DNA from: Pseudoduganella sp. | Lineage (GTDB): Bacteria > Pseudomonadota > Gammaproteobacteria > Burkholderiales > Burkholderiaceae_D | Reading direction: 5' to 3' | NCBI GenBank assembly: GCA_021323265.1 | Contig: JAJTCO010000024.1 | Location: forward strand, 1 to 42,758 | DNA: 42,758 nt | Shown: positions 1 to 8,088 of the stretch, in pieces | Layout: every line of letters starts with the position of its first letter | Position numbering within the stretch: position 1 is the first letter of the stretch | Made by a program: the position numbers and the translations under genes | Notes under the pieces: model-generated | Seen by the model: the letters and a program-made list of their open reading frames with translations, nothing else | Databases searched by the model: none | What the model was told of the DNA's origin: nothing

Positions 1-747
<747 letters not shown>

Positions 748-767
748 CTAAGTTTTGAATGCTTCTT

Positions 768-796
768 ATATGTGGAAAATCTAATTCTTTTTCAAG
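768..796 (-). promoter_or_regulatory. Possible sigma-32 promoter in front of dnaK
   Basis: On the minus strand, CTTGAAA (796-790) is followed after 14 bases by CCACATAT (775-768). This is one substitution from the sigma-32 -10 element CCCCATnT. It lies in the grpE-dnaK gap and would give dnaK a heat-shock promoter of its own. It is weaker than the grpE promoter and is based on motif match only. Confidence 0.45.
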
Positions 797-800
797 TGCT

Positions 801-1349
801 TCACTTTGGCTGGGCAGCCGTCACGATGGCGGGACGCAGCAGGCGGTCCGCAATCATGTATCCCTTTTGCAGCACTGCAACAACGGTGTTGGCTTCCTGT
901 TCGGCTGGCACCATGGCCACGGCCTGATGCTTGTTCGGGTCCAGCTTTTCGCCGGGGGCCGGCATCACTTCGATCAGGCGGTTGCGCTCGAAGGCGGCAT
1001 TCAACTGTTTCAAGGTCATCTCCACGCCTTCGCGCAGCGATTCCAGCGTGGGCGCCTCGACCTTCAGGGCCATCTCCAGGCTGTCTTTCACCGGCACCAT
1101 GGCTTCGGCGAAGCTCTCGACCGCAAACTTGTGCGCCTTGGCCACGTCTTCCTGGGCACGGCGGCGGATGTTCTCGCCTTCGGCCTTGGCGCGCATGAAG
1201 GCATCGTGCATTTCTGCCAGTTTCGCTTCGGTCGCAGACAGCTGGGCTTCCAGGTCAGACATCGCTGGAGTTGCTTCAGCTGGAGTCGATGGGGCTTCTG
1301 CCTGTTCCACTTCCGGGTTCTGGCTTGGCTGGTTTTCCTGGTCTTGCAT
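801..1349 (-). CDS. grpE: Nucleotide exchange factor GrpE
   Basis: A 182-residue protein of normal GrpE length. Residues 1-30 are an acidic, Pro/Glu-rich disordered tail. Residues 31-85 form the long dimerising coiled coil ([15 protein letters not shown]). The C-terminal beta domain carries the family signature around [20 protein letters not shown]. GrpE releases ADP from DnaK and acts as a thermosensor for the chaperone cycle in the cytoplasm. It is transcribed from a near-perfect sigma-32 promoter about 50 bases upstream and is followed by dnaK. The start at 1349 follows GTAGGAG. Confidence 0.97.
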   Translation of the reverse strand: MQDQENQPSQNPEVEQAEAPSTPAEATPAMSDLEAQLSATEAKLAEMHDAFMRAKAEGENIRRRAQEDVAKAHKFAVESFAEAMVPVKDSLEMALKVEAPTLESLREGVEMTLKQLNAAFERNRLIEVMPAPGEKLDPNKHQAVAMVPAEQEANTVVAVLQKGYMIADRLLRPAIVTAAQPK

Positions 1350-1395
1350 CGAAAAGACTCCTACAAATCGAATTTAAAACAAAAGCACTGGCAAG

Positions 1396-1426
1396 AAATG
1401 GGGATAGACCCTATGTTTTCAAGGGG
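1396..1426 (-). promoter_or_regulatory. Sigma-32 heat-shock promoter for grpE-dnaK
   Basis: Reading the minus strand, CCCCTTGAAA (1426-1417), a 13-base spacer and CCCCATTT (1403-1396) match the sigma-32 consensus CTTGAAA-N13-15-CCCCATnT at essentially every position. The grpE start at 1349 is about 45 bases downstream. This is the clearest promoter in the window and implies RpoH control of grpE and dnaK. Confidence 0.85.
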
Positions 1427-1474
1427 TATTCTGCCCTCCAGTGCAAAGGCCCGGCGCACGCCGGTGGGACGGTG

Positions 1475-1494
1475 TTGTAACAGCAGAGTTACAA
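1475..1494. promoter_or_regulatory. Perfect inverted repeat TTGTAAC-N6-GTTACAA, possible operator
   Basis: TTGTAAC (1475-1481) and GTTACAA (1488-1494) are perfect 7-base arms around a 6-base spacer, and a related half-site ATTACAA follows at 1497-1503. The element lies between the divergent grpE promoter and the small ORF at 1585. It looks like a binding site for a dimeric regulator of unknown identity. The 1350-1711 stretch has no sizeable gene; it holds this repeat, the sigma-32 promoter, the small ORF and the CIRCE-like element. Confidence 0.45.
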
Positions 1495-1584
1495 ATATTA
1501 CAAAACTCGGAGATACGTAAACCGGAGGATTTGGCTAAGATGAATCCATGCGGTGCCTGGACACCGCGTCCTACGGAGCGCATC

Positions 1585-1671
1585 ATGAAGTTGCCATTTA
1601 TTACAGCATCGGTCATTGCCTGGAGCTTTCTTGCTACGGCAGTGATCGTCTTCAGCGAGCTGTTCCCCTAA
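1585..1671 (+). CDS. Possible 28-residue single-span membrane peptide
   Basis: The ORF encodes a 28-residue peptide beginning MKLPFITASVIAWSFLATAV. Nearly all of it would form one hydrophobic transmembrane helix. The ATG at 1585 is preceded by ACGGAG at a good distance (7 bases). An in-frame ATG at 1540 would add 15 residues and follows CCGGAGG at a longer distance. It runs opposite to grpE and lies between a palindromic putative operator (1475-1494) and the CIRCE-like element (1689-1715). I do not recognise a family. The ribosome binding site and hydrophobic composition argue for it; the length means chance cannot be excluded. Confidence 0.35.
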   Translation: MKLPFITASVIAWSFLATAVIVFSELFP

Positions 1672-1688
1672 CCAGCTATTTTAGCAGC

Positions 1689-1715
1689 TTAGCACTCCTC
1701 TACCGCAAGTGCTAA
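1689..1715. promoter_or_regulatory. CIRCE-like HrcA operator
   Basis: TTAGCACTC (1689-1697), a 9-base spacer and AAGTGCTAA (1707-1715) match the CIRCE element TTAGCACTC-N9-GAGTGCTAA at 17 of 18 arm positions with the exact spacer. CIRCE is the operator of the heat-shock repressor HrcA. Here it overlaps the hemH stop codon and lies about 260 bases upstream of the sigma-32 promoter of grpE. No promoter is obvious right at the element and no hrcA is seen in the window. It could also act as a hairpin at the hemH 3' end. Confidence 0.6.
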
Positions 1716-2821
1716 CAACCGGCGCCCAGTTTGCTGGCGGCGGCTTTGGCCGCGTCTGCCTCTTTTTTACGCAGGTCGCGTTGCGATGAGGACAACATGG
1801 TGGGCCAGCCGATCATGTGCTGCTCCGCGATTTCAGCCAGGGCGGCGATCCAGGCCGGGTGGCTGTTCAGGCAAGGAATGTAGTTGAAATCCTTGCCGCC
1901 GTGGGCCAGGAAGTCATGGCGCACCTCCATCGCGATCTCTTCCAGGGTTTCCAGGCAGTCGCTGGTAAAGCCCGGACACACCACGTCCAGCTTGCGCACG
2001 CCATCCTTGGCCAGTTGCGCCACGGTGGGGGCCGTGTACGGCTGCAGCCACTCCGCCTTGCCAAAGCGCGACTGGAACGTGACGATGTACTGGTCCTCGC
2101 GCAGACGCAGTTTTTCCGCCAGCAGGCGCGCCGTTTTCAGGCATTCGCAATGGTAGGGGTCGCCCAGCATCAGGGTGCGCTTGGGCACGCCGTGGAAGCT
2201 CATCACCAGCTTCTCGCCGCGGCCGTGGATCTCCCAGTACGCCAGCACGGACTTCTTCAGCGCGTCGATATAGCCTTCGTGATCGTGGTAGGCGCGCACG
2301 AAGCGCAGTTCGGGCAGGTTGCGGACCTGCTTGTAGTGGTCGAACACGGCATCGCTGACCGAGGCGGTGGTGGTGCCGGAGTACTGCGGATAGGCCGGCA
2401 GGATCAGGATGCGCGCATGGCCGTCGGCCTTGAGCTTGTTGAGCACTTCCGGCAGCGACGGGGAGCCGTAGCGCATGGCCATGGCCACCGTCACGTCGTT
2501 GTGGCCGCGCTCGCCCAGCGCGCCGCGCAGCAGCTTCGCTTGCGCCTGCGTGTGCAGCTTCAGCGGCGAACCTTCGCTGCTCCAGATCGACGCATACTTT
2601 TGCGCCGACTGGCCGGAGCGGAAAGGCAGGATGATGCCGTTCAGGATGAACCACCAGAGCGCCTTCGGAATCTCGACCACGCGCGGGTCGGACAGGAATT
2701 CCTTCAGGTAGCGCCGCACTGCGCCGCGCGTGGGCGCGTCAGGCGTGCCAAGGTTGACCAGCACGACGGCGGTTTTGGCGATGGCGCCATGCTGGTACGG
2801 AGGTTCTTTAGCGAACGGCAT
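1712..2821 (-). CDS. hemH: Ferrochelatase
   Basis: A 369-residue protein, typical for the family. It inserts Fe2+ into protoporphyrin IX to give protoheme, the last step of heme synthesis, in the cytoplasm or on the inner membrane face. The family N-terminus [14 protein letters not shown] is at residues 18-31. The catalytic His is in [10 protein letters not shown], near residue 205. The conserved Glu lies in ETLEEI, in the C-terminal third. The start at 2821 ([10 protein letters not shown]) is chosen because it begins just before the conserved core and lies downstream of a TATAAT box at 2857-2852. The hemH-grpE-dnaK order is common in betaproteobacteria. The stop codon overlaps the CIRCE-like element. 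Confidence 0.96.
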   Translation of the reverse strand: MPFAKEPPYQHGAIAKTAVVLVNLGTPDAPTRGAVRRYLKEFLSDPRVVEIPKALWWFILNGIILPFRSGQSAQKYASIWSSEGSPLKLHTQAQAKLLRGALGERGHNDVTVAMAMRYGSPSLPEVLNKLKADGHARILILPAYPQYSGTTTASVSDAVFDHYKQVRNLPELRFVRAYHDHEGYIDALKKSVLAYWEIHGRGEKLVMSFHGVPKRTLMLGDPYHCECLKTARLLAEKLRLREDQYIVTFQSRFGKAEWLQPYTAPTVAQLAKDGVRKLDVVCPGFTSDCLETLEEIAMEVRHDFLAHGGKDFNYIPCLNSHPAWIAALAEIAEQHMIGWPTMLSSSQRDLRKKEADAAKAAASKLGAGC

Positions 2822-2851
2822 GATGGATTCTTTTGTTTTTGTAGGCGCGCC

Positions 2852-2857
2852 ATTATA
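2852..2857 (-). promoter_or_regulatory. Probable -10 box of the hemH promoter
   Basis: A perfect TATAAT on the minus strand, about 30 bases before the hemH start. The -35 region would fall in the right arm of the neighbouring hairpin and matches the consensus poorly. Confidence 0.5.
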
Positions 2858-2871
2858 AACCGCCCCCGGAA

Positions 2872-2898
2872 AGTGTCTGACCCGGCGGATCAGACACT
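2872..2898 (-). terminator. Hairpin between the Rid gene and hemH: terminator or REP-like repeat
   Basis: AGTGTCTGA (2872-2880) and TCAGACACT (2890-2898) form a perfect 9-base-pair stem with a 9-base loop, 4 bases past the stop of the Rid gene. On the minus strand the stem ends in TTT and then GC-rich sequence, so it would be a weak intrinsic terminator. From memory, similar GTGTCTGA/TCAGACAC hairpins are dispersed between genes in related Oxalobacteraceae. I cannot check copy number here. Confidence 0.5.
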
Positions 2899-2901
2899 GG
2901 T

Positions 2902-3306
2902 TTACCGGTTTTCCAGCAGCGGCAACTTCGCCACCACCTTGATCTCGAACTGGAACCCGTACAGCCAGGTCACCCCAACCGCCGTGACCGTCGGATGCGG
3001 CGCCACACCCCAATACTCCTGCACGACACGCCAGATCCGCTCAAAGCGCGCCTCCGGCTCCACGATAAAGACCGTCACGTCCTGCACATCCTCGAAGCTG
3101 CAATTGGCGGCAGCCAGCACCGCATTCAGGTTGGCGAATGCCAGCCGCACCTGGGCATCCAGGTCGGGCTCCGGCGAGCCATCCGGCCGGCTGCCCACCT
3201 GGCCCGACACGAACAGCAATCCATTGGCGCGCACCGCCGGCGCATAGCGGTTTTGCTCATACAAGGCCTGGCGGCCAGGCGGGAATACCACATCACGTTT
3301 TGTCAT
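2902..3306 (-). CDS. Rid (YjgF/YER057c/UK114) family protein lacking the usual PAR motif
   Basis: A 134-residue protein with the Rid fold: the family beta strands around [10 protein letters not shown] (residues 35-44) and the helix [19 protein letters not shown]. RidA enzymes hydrolyse reactive 2-aminoacrylate and other enamines/imines, using an Arg in a conserved P-A-R motif. Here the matching stretch reads [13 protein letters not shown] with no Arg, so ordinary RidA deaminase activity is doubtful. The start at 3306 is ATG with GGAG six bases upstream; an in-frame TTG at 3321 is less likely. It is divergent from the LysR gene at 3407 and may be its target. The actual substrate is unknown. 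Confidence 0.8.
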   Translation of the reverse strand: MTKRDVVFPPGRQALYEQNRYAPAVRANGLLFVSGQVGSRPDGSPEPDLDAQVRLAFANLNAVLAAANCSFEDVQDVTVFIVEPEARFERIWRVVQEYWGVAPHPTVTAVGVTWLYGFQFEIKVVAKLPLLENR

Positions 3307-3387
3307 TGCGCTCTCCAGCAACAGTTAAGGTGAGGAGCACTGTAGCGGCGCAGCTGTTCACAATAAATAAGCAACCCGATGCAACAC

Positions 3388-3406
3388 TGTTTGTATAATC
3401 CAAACA
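3388..3406 (+). promoter_or_regulatory. LysR-gene promoter with operator over the -10 box; possible leaderless start
   Basis: TGTTTG (3388-3393) and CAAACA (3401-3406) are perfect inverted repeats whose spacer contains the -10 hexamer TATAAT (3394-3399). The ATG at 3407 follows at once and no ribosome binding site precedes it. Transcription from this box would start at or within a few bases of the ATG. The palindrome over the -10 fits autorepression. Confidence 0.5.
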
Positions 3407-4345
3407 ATGGACCGATTCGACGCCATGAAGGCCTTTGCGCGGGTGGTGGAAAGCGGCAGCTTCACCAAGGCAGCCATCCATCTTCACATGAGCCGCGCCA
3501 CCGTGACGCAGCTGGTGCAGCAGCTGGAGGCACACCTGCGCGTCAAGCTGCTGCACCGCACCACGCGCCAGGTCAACGTCACCGCCGACGGCGCCGCGTA
3601 CTACGAACGCATCGTGCGCCTGCTCGCCGAGCTGGAAGACGTCGAAACCGGCTTGCCGAGCGGCGCGCTTCTGCCCCAGGGCCAATTGCGGGTCGATGTC
3701 CCCAGTCCGCTGGCCACGCTGATCCTGATTCCCGCCCTGCCGCAGTTCCACGCCCGCTATCCGGACCTGCAGCTCGAACTGGGCGTCAGCGACCGCATGG
3801 TCGACCTGATTGGCGAGAACGTCGACTGCGTGATCCGCGGCGGCGAGCTGACCGACCAGTCGCTGGCGGCGCGGCATGTGGGCGATCTTGCGCTGGGCAT
3901 GTTCGCTTCGCCCGGCTACCTGGACACGGCCGGCGTGCCGCACCATCCGTCGGCGCTGAGCGAGGAGCCGCACCGCGTCGTGAGCTATCGCTGGTCGCGC
4001 ACCGGGAAGGGGTTTCCGGCGGCGCTACTGCGCGGCGACGAACGGGTGCAGGTGGCGGGCCGCCATGTGTTGTCGATCGATGATGGCAATGCCTACCTCG
4101 CAGCAGGGATCGCCGGGATGGGCGTGCTGTGGCTGCCCGAATACATGGCCAAGGCCGCCTTGGCACGAGGGGAACTGGTGCGGCTGTTCGAGGGCTGGCG
4201 CCTGGATCCGATGCCGATGTACATCGCGTATCCGCCCAACCGGCATATCAGCAGGAAGCTGCGCGTGTTCATCGACTGGGTCGTTGAACTGATGGCCCAG
4301 CAGGCGCCCGCCATCGAGCAAAGGCCGGTGGCGTCAGCGAGCTAA
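3407..4345 (+). CDS. LysR-family transcriptional regulator
   Basis: A 312-residue LysR-type regulator. The winged helix-turn-helix is at residues 1-60 (FARVVESGSFTKAAIHLHMS, then LLHRTTRQV). The periplasmic-binding-protein-like effector domain spans about 90-295. These proteins bind DNA as tetramers and usually control a divergent gene and themselves. The divergent neighbour is the Rid-family gene at 3306, 100 bases away. The effector is unknown. The start is set by the family N-terminus MDRFDAMKAFARVVE, which lies directly at a palindromic promoter. Confidence 0.92.
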   Translation: MDRFDAMKAFARVVESGSFTKAAIHLHMSRATVTQLVQQLEAHLRVKLLHRTTRQVNVTADGAAYYERIVRLLAELEDVETGLPSGALLPQGQLRVDVPSPLATLILIPALPQFHARYPDLQLELGVSDRMVDLIGENVDCVIRGGELTDQSLAARHVGDLALGMFASPGYLDTAGVPHHPSALSEEPHRVVSYRWSRTGKGFPAALLRGDERVQVAGRHVLSIDDGNAYLAAGIAGMGVLWLPEYMAKAALARGELVRLFEGWRLDPMPMYIAYPPNRHISRKLRVFIDWVVELMAQQAPAIEQRPVASAS

Positions 4346-4392
4346 GTGCGCCTCTCCGTTTCGACTGCGTATGTCTTTTCCGCTGAAATCAG

Positions 4393-4488
4393 CCGCTGTT
4401 TTCCGCTGTTCTTCGCTGTTTTTTGAACTTCCGGCGTGCCTCCCGGTCCAATGCAAAAAAACAGCGGAAAACAGCGGAGGAAAACAGC
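4393..4488 (+). promoter_or_regulatory. Long imperfect RNA hairpin covering the ribosome binding site of the next gene
   Basis: The left arm 4393-4424 and the right arm 4455-4488 are near-complements built from repeats of a 10-base unit, TTTTCCGCTG on one side and its complement on the other. They can form roughly 27-30 pairs with a few wobbles and bulges around a 30-base loop. The GGAGG at 4476-4480 lies in the right arm and the ATG follows at 4489. In RNA this would hide the ribosome binding site, as in thermosensors or attenuators. It also sits after the LysR gene and could block read-through, though no T-run follows. Confidence 0.55.
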
Positions 4489-4941
4489 ATGAAAGACATA
4501 GCGACCCTGGCGATACCCACCACCACCCTATGCCGGTTATTGCACTACGCCCGATCGCCATCGAGGAATGGCTCGCCCGTGCCGATGGCGGCGGTGCGCC
4601 GCGTACACGAAGTCATCGGCGACCTCATCGTCCACCAAGGCGATCCCGTGTCACCGCACCAGTTTATCTGCCGTTGCAAAGGCATCTCCCGCAGTGCCTG
4701 GGCGGAAGTCGCGCTGCTGTTCCCTGGCGAGAACCATTGGAAGCGTACCGACGCACATCGACGCGATTTGGCCCGCCCGACTGCGCCGCGAGTCCCTCCC
4801 GCGCCGGGACTGACACCGGTGCCGTCCCCTCCCCCATCGCCAGCGCCTAGCAGCGGCAGACCGTGCATTGCTTCATTCACCGGAGCGACGCCAGCGCTAC
4901 CGCCGTCAAGCGGACTTGCTACTCGATTAGTTGCCTCATGA
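4489..4941 (+). CDS. Hypothetical protein, 150 residues, Pro-rich C-terminus
   Basis: I do not recognise a family. The first 95 residues look globular (VRRVHEVIGDLIVHQGDP; SRSAWAEVALLFPGENHW). From about residue 95 the chain is rich in Pro, Ser and Ala and probably disordered. The ATG at 4489 has GGAGG eight bases upstream, and the upstream region is a long hairpin, which supports a real regulated gene. Its stop overlaps the stop of recN, which runs the other way, through a shared TCATGA (4936-4941). A minus-strand ORF across the same bases has lower quality. Confidence 0.5.
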   Translation: MKDIATLAIPTTTLCRLLHYARSPSRNGSPVPMAAVRRVHEVIGDLIVHQGDPVSPHQFICRCKGISRSAWAEVALLFPGENHWKRTDAHRRDLARPTAPRVPPAPGLTPVPSPPPSPAPSSGRPCIASFTGATPALPPSSGLATRLVAS

Positions 4942-6582
4942 CGCCAGCAGCTCGCGCGCATGCTTGCGCGTGGTAGCGGTAATTTCCAGGCCGCCCAGCA
5001 TGCGCGCCACTTCCTCGATGCGCGCTTTCTGGTCCAGCACCTCGATGCGCGACGCGGTCCGGCCGTTCTCCAGCTGCCCCTTGGCCACCTGGAAGTGCTG
5101 GTTGCCCTGGCTCGCCACTTGCGGCAAATGGGTCACGCACAGCACCTGCCGCTCCTGCCCCAGGCGCTTGAGCAGACGGCCCACGACCTCGGCGACGCCG
5201 CCGCCGATGCCGCTATCGACTTCATCGAAGATCAAGGTCGGCACGGTGGTTGCGTGCGAGGCGATCACGGAGATGGCAAGAGAGATGCGCGCCAATTCGC
5301 CACCGGAAGCAACTTTGGCCAACGGCCGTGGCGCCACGCCGGAATGGCCGGCCACCATGAACTCCACCTGCTCCACGCCATAGGCGCCCGGCTCGCACGG
5401 CCGCAGCGCGATTTCGAAGCGCCCGCCGGACATGCTCAGTTCCTGCATGCCCTGGGTGACTGCGGCGCCCAGCGCCTGCGCTGCCGCGGCGCGCGTGGCC
5501 GACAGCTCGGAAGCGCGCGCCAGGTAGGCCGCCTTCAGCTTTTCCTCCTGCTTGCGCAGGCCTTCCAGGTCCGCCGCATCGGACAACTGCGCCAGTTTCT
5601 GCGCCAGGCGCTCATGCTCGTCCGGCAGCTCCTCCGCCTGTACCCGGAACTTGCGCGACGCCGAATGCAGCGCCTCCATGCGCGCGTCCACCTGGCGCAG
5701 GCGCTCCGGGTCGAGCTCGACCCGGTCCATGTAGTTGTTCAACGCGTACACCGACTCCTGCAACTGGATGCGGGCCGATTCCAGCAAGTCCACCACCGGC
5801 TGCAGTTCGGCATCCACCGACACCAGTTTGCCAAGCCGCAGGGTCAGCGACGTCACCTGCGACAGCACCGGATGTTCGTCCGCCTCCGACAGCACGCCCA
5901 GTGCCTCCTGCGCGCCTTCCAGCAGCGAAGCGGCGTGCGACAGGCGCGAATGCTCGTGGCCGATCTCGGTCCATTCGCCCTTCTTCGGCGCCAGCTTGTC
6001 CAGCTCCGTCACCTGCCACTCCAGGCGCTCGCGCTCGAACTGCAGGTTGGCGGCGTTGGCCTCGTACTCTTCCAACTGCTTCGCCAGCGCGCGCCATGCC
6101 TTGTACGCCGCCGTCACGTCGCGCACGTTGGCCCCGCTCTGGTTATCCAGCAGCTCGCGCTGCGAATCGGTCTTGAGCAGCGACTGGTGCGCGTGCTGGC
6201 CGTGGATGTCGACCAGCATCTCGCCCAGCTCGCGCAACTGCCCTGCCGTGGCGGCGATACCGTTGATGAAGGCCTTGGAACGCCCGGCGTTGTCGATCAC
6301 GCGGCGCAGGAGCGCACTGCCCTCCTCCACTGCGAATTCGTTCGCCTCCATCCACGCTTGGGCCTGGGCGGTCAGGGCGAAGTCCGCGCTGATGTCGGCC
6401 TTGGCCGCGCCCTCGCGCACCATGCTGCCATCCCCCCTGCCGCCCAGCGCCAGCGTCAATGCATCGATCAGGATGGATTTGCCGGCGCCGGTTTCGCCGG
6501 TGAAGACTGTGAAGCCGGGGGAAAACTCCAGTTCAATTGAATCGACAATAACGAAATCGCGGATGGACAGGGTTCGAAGCAT
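4936..6582 (-). CDS. recN: DNA repair ATPase RecN
   Basis: A 548-residue SMC-like protein of normal RecN length. The Walker A loop GETGAGKS is at residues 29-36. A long coiled-coil middle section runs from about 155 to 370. The ABC-type signature VASGGELARISLAI and the Walker B TLIFDEVDSGIGG lie in the C-terminal third. RecN acts early in double-strand break repair with RecA and is an SOS gene in many bacteria. It is second in an operon with nadK: the nadK stop and recN start overlap as TGATG at 6584-6580, so translation is coupled. A LexA box upstream of nadK would place both genes under SOS control. Confidence 0.96.
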   Translation of the reverse strand: MLRTLSIRDFVIVDSIELEFSPGFTVFTGETGAGKSILIDALTLALGGRGDGSMVREGAAKADISADFALTAQAQAWMEANEFAVEEGSALLRRVIDNAGRSKAFINGIAATAGQLRELGEMLVDIHGQHAHQSLLKTDSQRELLDNQSGANVRDVTAAYKAWRALAKQLEEYEANAANLQFERERLEWQVTELDKLAPKKGEWTEIGHEHSRLSHAASLLEGAQEALGVLSEADEHPVLSQVTSLTLRLGKLVSVDAELQPVVDLLESARIQLQESVYALNNYMDRVELDPERLRQVDARMEALHSASRKFRVQAEELPDEHERLAQKLAQLSDAADLEGLRKQEEKLKAAYLARASELSATRAAAAQALGAAVTQGMQELSMSGGRFEIALRPCEPGAYGVEQVEFMVAGHSGVAPRPLAKVASGGELARISLAISVIASHATTVPTLIFDEVDSGIGGGVAEVVGRLLKRLGQERQVLCVTHLPQVASQGNQHFQVAKGQLENGRTASRIEVLDQKARIEEVARMLGGLEITATTRKHARELLAS

Positions 6583-7481
6583 CAGATTTTGCCGTCAGTA
6601 GAGGGGTATTCGTTCCAGTGCAGCTTTTCGCGCAAGGTGTTGTAGTAGCTCCAGCCTTCCGGGTGCAGGAAGGTGATCGTATGCGGCGACAGGCGGATGT
6701 GGATCTGGTCGCCGTTCGCCAGGCTGGCGAAGGTCTGCATGTCAAAGTTCACGGTGGTGTCGCGCCCGCGCTTGATCTCGATCACGATCTCGCACGAATC
6801 GGGCAGCACGATGGGGCGGTTGGACAGCGCGTGCGGCGCGATCGGCACCATGACGATGCCGCCCAGCGTGGGGTGCAGCAGCGGGCCGCCGGCCGACAGC
6901 GAATACGCGGTGGAACCGGTCGGGGTGGAGATGATCAAGCCGTCCGAGCGCTGGTTGTACATGAACTGGTTGTCGACATCGACGCTCAGCTCCACCATGC
7001 CGGCGCCGGCGCCGCGCGAGACCACCACGTCGTTGACGGCGGTGCCGAAGAAAATCGCCTTCCCTTCACGCATCACGCGCCCTTCCAGCAAGGTGCGGCG
7101 CTCGGCCTTGTGCGTGCCGCCCAGGATGCGGCCCAGCACGGGCAGCATGTCTTCCTGGCGGATGTCGGTCATGAAGCCGAGGCGGCCCTGGTTGATGCCG
7201 ATCAGCGGCGTGTCGTAGGCGGCCAGCTGGCGCGCTATGCCCAGCATGGTGCCGTCGCCGCCCATCACCACCACGGCGTCGGCCCGCTCGCCAATGCCCT
7301 GCACGCTCATGGACGGGATGTCGGTAATGGCCAGGTGCTCCGCCGTATCCGCCTCCAGCACCACGCTGAAGCCGCCCTGCTTCAGGAAGTCGATGACAGC
7401 GCGCACCGGCTCTTCAATGCCGGTCGTGTTCGCCCGGACAACCAGGGCAATCGTGTTGTACATCGGATGCGTAGCGGACAT
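6582..7481 (-). CDS. nadK: NAD kinase
   Basis: A 299-residue ATP-NAD kinase that phosphorylates NAD+ to NADP+ in the cytoplasm. The diacylglycerol-kinase-like nucleotide motif GGDGT is at residues 74-78, followed by the conserved INQGRLGFMTD segment and, in the C-terminal domain, DGLIISTPTGSTAYSLSAGG. The start at 7481 (MSATHPMYNT) has GAG nine bases upstream; an in-frame ATG at 7532 adds 17 unlikely residues and one at 7463 lacks a binding site. It is translationally coupled to recN. In many related genomes hrcA lies beside nadK; here that place holds a VOC-family gene. Confidence 0.95.
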   Translation of the reverse strand: MSATHPMYNTIALVVRANTTGIEEPVRAVIDFLKQGGFSVVLEADTAEHLAITDIPSMSVQGIGERADAVVVMGGDGTMLGIARQLAAYDTPLIGINQGRLGFMTDIRQEDMLPVLGRILGGTHKAERRTLLEGRVMREGKAIFFGTAVNDVVVSRGAGAGMVELSVDVDNQFMYNQRSDGLIISTPTGSTAYSLSAGGPLLHPTLGGIVMVPIAPHALSNRPIVLPDSCEIVIEIKRGRDTTVNFDMQTFASLANGDQIHIRLSPHTITFLHPEGWSYYNTLREKLHWNEYPSTDGKI

Positions 7482-7581
7482 ATCTATCTCGGTCAAAATA
7501 TGGGGGTGGCAACACGCAGCAGAGTAACCCATAATGCTTGCTCATGCCATGCATTGCGACGCAGGCCGATACGCAAATAAA

Positions 7582-7601
7582 TACTGTATATTTGCACAGT
7601 A
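7582..7601. promoter_or_regulatory. LexA (SOS) box between nadK-recN and the VOC gene
   Basis: The 20-base element TACTGTATATTTGCACAGTA contains CTGT-N8-ACAG and matches the classical LexA operator TACTG(TA)5CAGTA closely, with perfect outer arms. It lies 100 bases upstream of nadK (minus) and 19 bases before the VOC start (plus). Control of nadK-recN is the most natural reading because recN is a common SOS gene, but the position also suits repression of the VOC gene. Confidence 0.8.
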
Positions 7602-7620
7602 TATAACAAGGGAGGCAAGA

Positions 7621-8004
7621 ATGGCAAAAGCTCTGGGCGTGGGCGGGATTTTCTTCAAGTCCAAGGACCCGCAAGCGCTGATGACGTGGTACCAGGCTTG
7701 CCTGGGCCTGCCGGACGAGTCGAAGGATTACGCTTCCTTCGCGCCGGCCGCGATGCCGCCAAACGGCGCCACCGTCTTCAGCCCCTTCAAAAGCACGACG
7801 TCCTACTTCGCGCCCTCCAAGCGCGAGTTCATGATCAATTTCGTGGTGGACGACCTGGACGGCGCACTCAAGCAGGTGGCCGACGGCGGCGGCACCCTGG
7901 TGGGCGACGTGCAATCGTTCGACTACGGCCGCTTCGGCTGGTTCATCGATCCGGACGGGAACAAGGTCGAACTGTGGGAGCCGGCTGCGACCGCGCAAGA
8001 GTAA
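7621..8004 (+). CDS. VOC-family (glyoxalase/bleomycin-resistance-like) protein
   Basis: A 127-residue single-domain protein with two beta-alpha-beta-beta-beta units. The first begins GVGGIFFKSKDPQALMTWYQ and the second MINFVVDDLDGALKQVADGG. The C-terminus FGWFIDPDGNKVELWEP is the family's metal-ligand Glu segment. Members are metal-dependent lyases, dioxygenases or binding proteins; the substrate cannot be told. A GGGAGG binding site ends 5 bases before the start. A LexA box sits just upstream, so it may respond to DNA damage or may merely share the region with the divergent nadK-recN operon. Confidence 0.88.
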   Translation: MAKALGVGGIFFKSKDPQALMTWYQACLGLPDESKDYASFAPAAMPPNGATVFSPFKSTTSYFAPSKREFMINFVVDDLDGALKQVADGGGTLVGDVQSFDYGRFGWFIDPDGNKVELWEPAATAQE

Positions 8005-8088
8005 GGCCCCGGCAAATGCTTTCCATGCGGCAAGTTTGAGGTAGAATCGAGCTCTTGAAGAATTGCTCTGTTCGAGCCCGTCGTCCCC

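Noticed and set aside
1817..3247. Long plus-strand open frame of 476 codons opposite hemH and the Rid gene
   Set aside because: Shadow of GC-rich coding on the other strand; its product is rich in His, Arg and Gln with no family features.
4545..4961. Minus-strand ORF opposite the unknown gene at 4489
   Set aside because: Starts inside recN and lacks a ribosome binding site; the plus-strand frame has both GGAGG and a structured leader.
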